This document shows, piece by piece, positions 40,674-42,137 of a DNA stretch of 42,137 bases (positions within the stretch are counted from its first letter, which is position 1; each line of letters opens with the position of its first letter). The notes under the pieces were generated by a model. It was given only the letters and a program-made list of their open reading frames with translations, made no database searches and was not told the DNA's origin. Location: NCBI RefSeq assembly GCF_019264445.1, contig NZ_JAHVAB010000009.1:1-42137 (forward strand). The letters run 5' to 3'. Position numbers and translations under genes: made by a program. This stretch comes from Hydrogenophaga sp. Its GTDB lineage: Bacteria; Pseudomonadota; Gammaproteobacteria; Burkholderiales; Burkholderiaceae_C.

Positions 40674-42137
40674 TCATGCGGACACCGCAGACGATGAAGC
40701 GCTCTGTCCCAGGATGTCATCAATCCGCTGCCCCAGCTTCTCCCAGGCCGCCTTCTTCTCGTCGGCGAACTCGTGGTGCAGGTAGTGGCGCCGGACCCGA
40801 CTGCCGGCCATCACGTGGTTTTGGCAGCGGTCGATGATGTCGGGCAGGATGCCCAGCGCTTGCATCATGGTGGCGCCGGTGCGTCGCATGTCGTGCGGTG
40901 TCCACTCGCGGAGGCTGCCGCTCTTGAGCACCAGTGCGTTGTCGTTGGCCCGGCGTGACAGGTCCTTGCGGGTCTTGAACTGGATCTGTCGGTCGCCCAC
41001 CTGCTTGGACACGGTCTTGACGTCGATGTGGCTGTCTTCCTTGTGGTTGCGGGCCGGGAAGCAGTAGGGCGATGTTCCGGTCAGGGTCTTGAGCGCCTGG
41101 AACTGGCGCAGCGAGAAGTCAGAGAGGTAGACCCGGTGGCCCTGCTTCTTGCCCATCGGTCCCTTGACGTTCTCGATCGGGATGGTCCAGTAGCGCTCCA
41201 CCAGGTCCACGTCTTCCCACCGGGTCATCAGCAGCTCGCCGATGCGGCACAGCGTGCCCAGGCAGATCCAGATCGCCAGCTGGGTCTCGCGCTTGAGCGG
41301 GCGCGGCACCTCGTATTTGTGACCGGCGGGGGTCGCTTCGTAGTCGGCCTCCATGCGCTCAAAGATCGACTGCAGTTCCTGCAGCTCCTTGGCCGTGAGC
41401 ACGCGGTCGCGTTCGTTGACCATGTCGAAGTCCTTGGAGACGATCTTGCGAATCTCGATCAGGTCGGCGGGGTTGCCTTCGATCAGCAGGCCGCGCCAGG
41501 GCTGGCGCTTCTCGGCCCAGGCGAACAGCTGCACCAGGTCCTGGTGCACGCGCACGGACATGCGATTCACGCCACGGGCCACCATGGTTCGCAGGACCTT
41601 GCGCAGGTCGTGTTCGGTGATGCTGCGCACGGGTTTGTCGCCCAGCACGGGCAGCACGTCCTTCTCGAAGGAGCGGCGCAGTTCGGCGTTGCCGTCCTTA
41701 CGAGCCACTCCATCGGCCAGCCAGGCGTCGAACATGTCCTTGAACGGCTTGTTTTGGCTGGCCTCTGCGGCGGCCTGCGCAATCGTCGCTTCGACCGCCG
41801 CCTGGTTCTCGATGCGTTCGGCCTTCTTCTGGTCGTTGGGGTTGACGCCGGAACGGACCAGGTCACGCGCCTCATCCCGTTGCCGGCGGATCTGTTCCAT
41901 GGACATGGCCGGCCAGGTGCCACAGTAGTGCCAGGCCACTTTGCCGTTCCATTTGAAGGCGAACTTGAAATGGATGGAGATGGTCTGGTCGCCAACGACC
42001 CGGACTTCGCCGGTCAGTCCGTCTCCGTCGCTCAGCATGTCGCCGCGCCACGCCAGGGGCACGGCCTTGAGCTCCAGAGCCGTGCACGTTTTGCCTTTTC
42101 CTGACTTCGGGTTTCGCGTCCTACGGGTCCTGGGGGG
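40674..42137 (-). CDS. P4-type tyrosine integrase, 5' end at or beyond the right edge
   Basis: At least 488 codons are open to the last base of the window. The N-terminal arm-binding domain reads KTCTALELKAVPLAWRGDML, then KFAFKWNGKVAWHYCGTWPA. The core-binding domain spans about 120-230. The catalytic residues are Arg in TLCRIGELLMTRW, TPHDMRRTGATMM (His-x-x-Arg), and NHVMAGSRVRRHYLHH with the nucleophilic Tyr. The frame upstream of GTG 42062 still looks genuine (RNPKSGKGKT), so the true start is probably just outside the window. Integrases of this kind sit at one end of genomic islands, often beside a tRNA; that target would be beyond the edge. Confidence 0.88.
   Translation of the reverse strand, partial: PPRTRRTRNPKSGKGKTCTALELKAVPLAWRGDMLSDGDGLTGEVRVVGDQTISIHFKFAFKWNGKVAWHYCGTWPAMSMEQIRRQRDEARDLVRSGVNPNDQKKAERIENQAAVEATIAQAAAEASQNKPFKDMFDAWLADGVARKDGNAELRRSFEKDVLPVLGDKPVRSITEHDLRKVLRTMVARGVNRMSVRVHQDLVQLFAWAEKRQPWRGLLIEGNPADLIEIRKIVSKDFDMVNERDRVLTAKELQELQSIFERMEADYEATPAGHKYEVPRPLKRETQLAIWICLGTLCRIGELLMTRWEDVDLVERYWTIPIENVKGPMGKKQGHRVYLSDFSLRQFQALKTLTGTSPYCFPARNHKEDSHIDVKTVSKQVGDRQIQFKTRKDLSRRANDNALVLKSGSLREWTPHDMRRTGATMMQALGILPDIIDRCQNHVMAGSRVRRHYLHHEFADEKKAAWEKLGQRIDDILGQSASSSAVSA

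Overview
The window is high-GC DNA with gene content typical of a betaproteobacterium of the Burkholderiales, probably Comamonadaceae-like. It combines merR with merTP, a czc/nre-type RND cluster, copAB and many decayed insertion sequences. It reads as an accessory metal-resistance and envelope-defence island. A tyrosine integrase runs off the right edge, and a Tn3-family transposase with one terminal inverted repeat lies inside. The family-level host call is inference from gene style, because there is no rRNA, tRNA or housekeeping gene to anchor it.

Layout. (1) About 0.16-2.0 kb: mercury module merT-merP-GDCCVxC protein, divergent from merR, with a DUF305 protein convergent to merR. (2) 2.1-6.6 kb: a gene graveyard. 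It holds a scrap of an NreB-like MFS gene, a decayed 6-phosphogluconate dehydrogenase, an intact thioredoxin-reductase-like flavoprotein, a HAD phosphatase cut by transposase debris, a zinc-ribbon protein, and an in-frame IS30/IS481 chimeric transposase. (3) 6.9-14.6 kb: heavy-metal efflux operon, comprising a small His-containing membrane protein, adaptor, RND pump, DUF3240, TolC-type channel, and an MFS exporter with a His-rich tail. (4) 14.7-29.3 kb: envelope and cationic-peptide module. It contains a PepSY protein, PAP2 phosphatase-mprF, an AI-2E-family permease, an HtrA protease, a second PAP2, an OmpR/QseC-type two-component system, a YkvA protein, eptA-PAP2, and a COG4705-type membrane protein. 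(5) 29.3-33.6 kb: a VIT-family pseudogene, then cupredoxin-CusF-copA-copB. (6) 33.7-38.2 kb: a tyrosine recombinase convergent with a Tn3-family tnpA, ending in an inverted repeat that has cut an AbiEi-type antitoxin gene. (7) 38.8-42.1 kb: a two-gene winged-helix/nucleotidyltransferase operon behind a palindromic operator cluster, then the edge integrase.

The two most interesting signals are regulatory. First, four promoters in region 4 carry the same 6-5-6 direct repeat (core TAAG on the + strand, CTTA on the other), which resembles the PmrA/BasR box. They lie upstream of the PepSY gene, htrA, eptA-PAP2 and the COG4705 gene. Together with the local two-component system this suggests a self-contained, transferable PmrAB-like regulon placed between metal-efflux modules. 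Second, the operon at 38.8-40.6 kb looks like a toxin-antitoxin or defence pair, with a 7-nt gene overlap, an AbiEii-like nucleotidyltransferase, and a multi-site ATAACAT operator, but its 330-residue partner is not a standard AbiEi.
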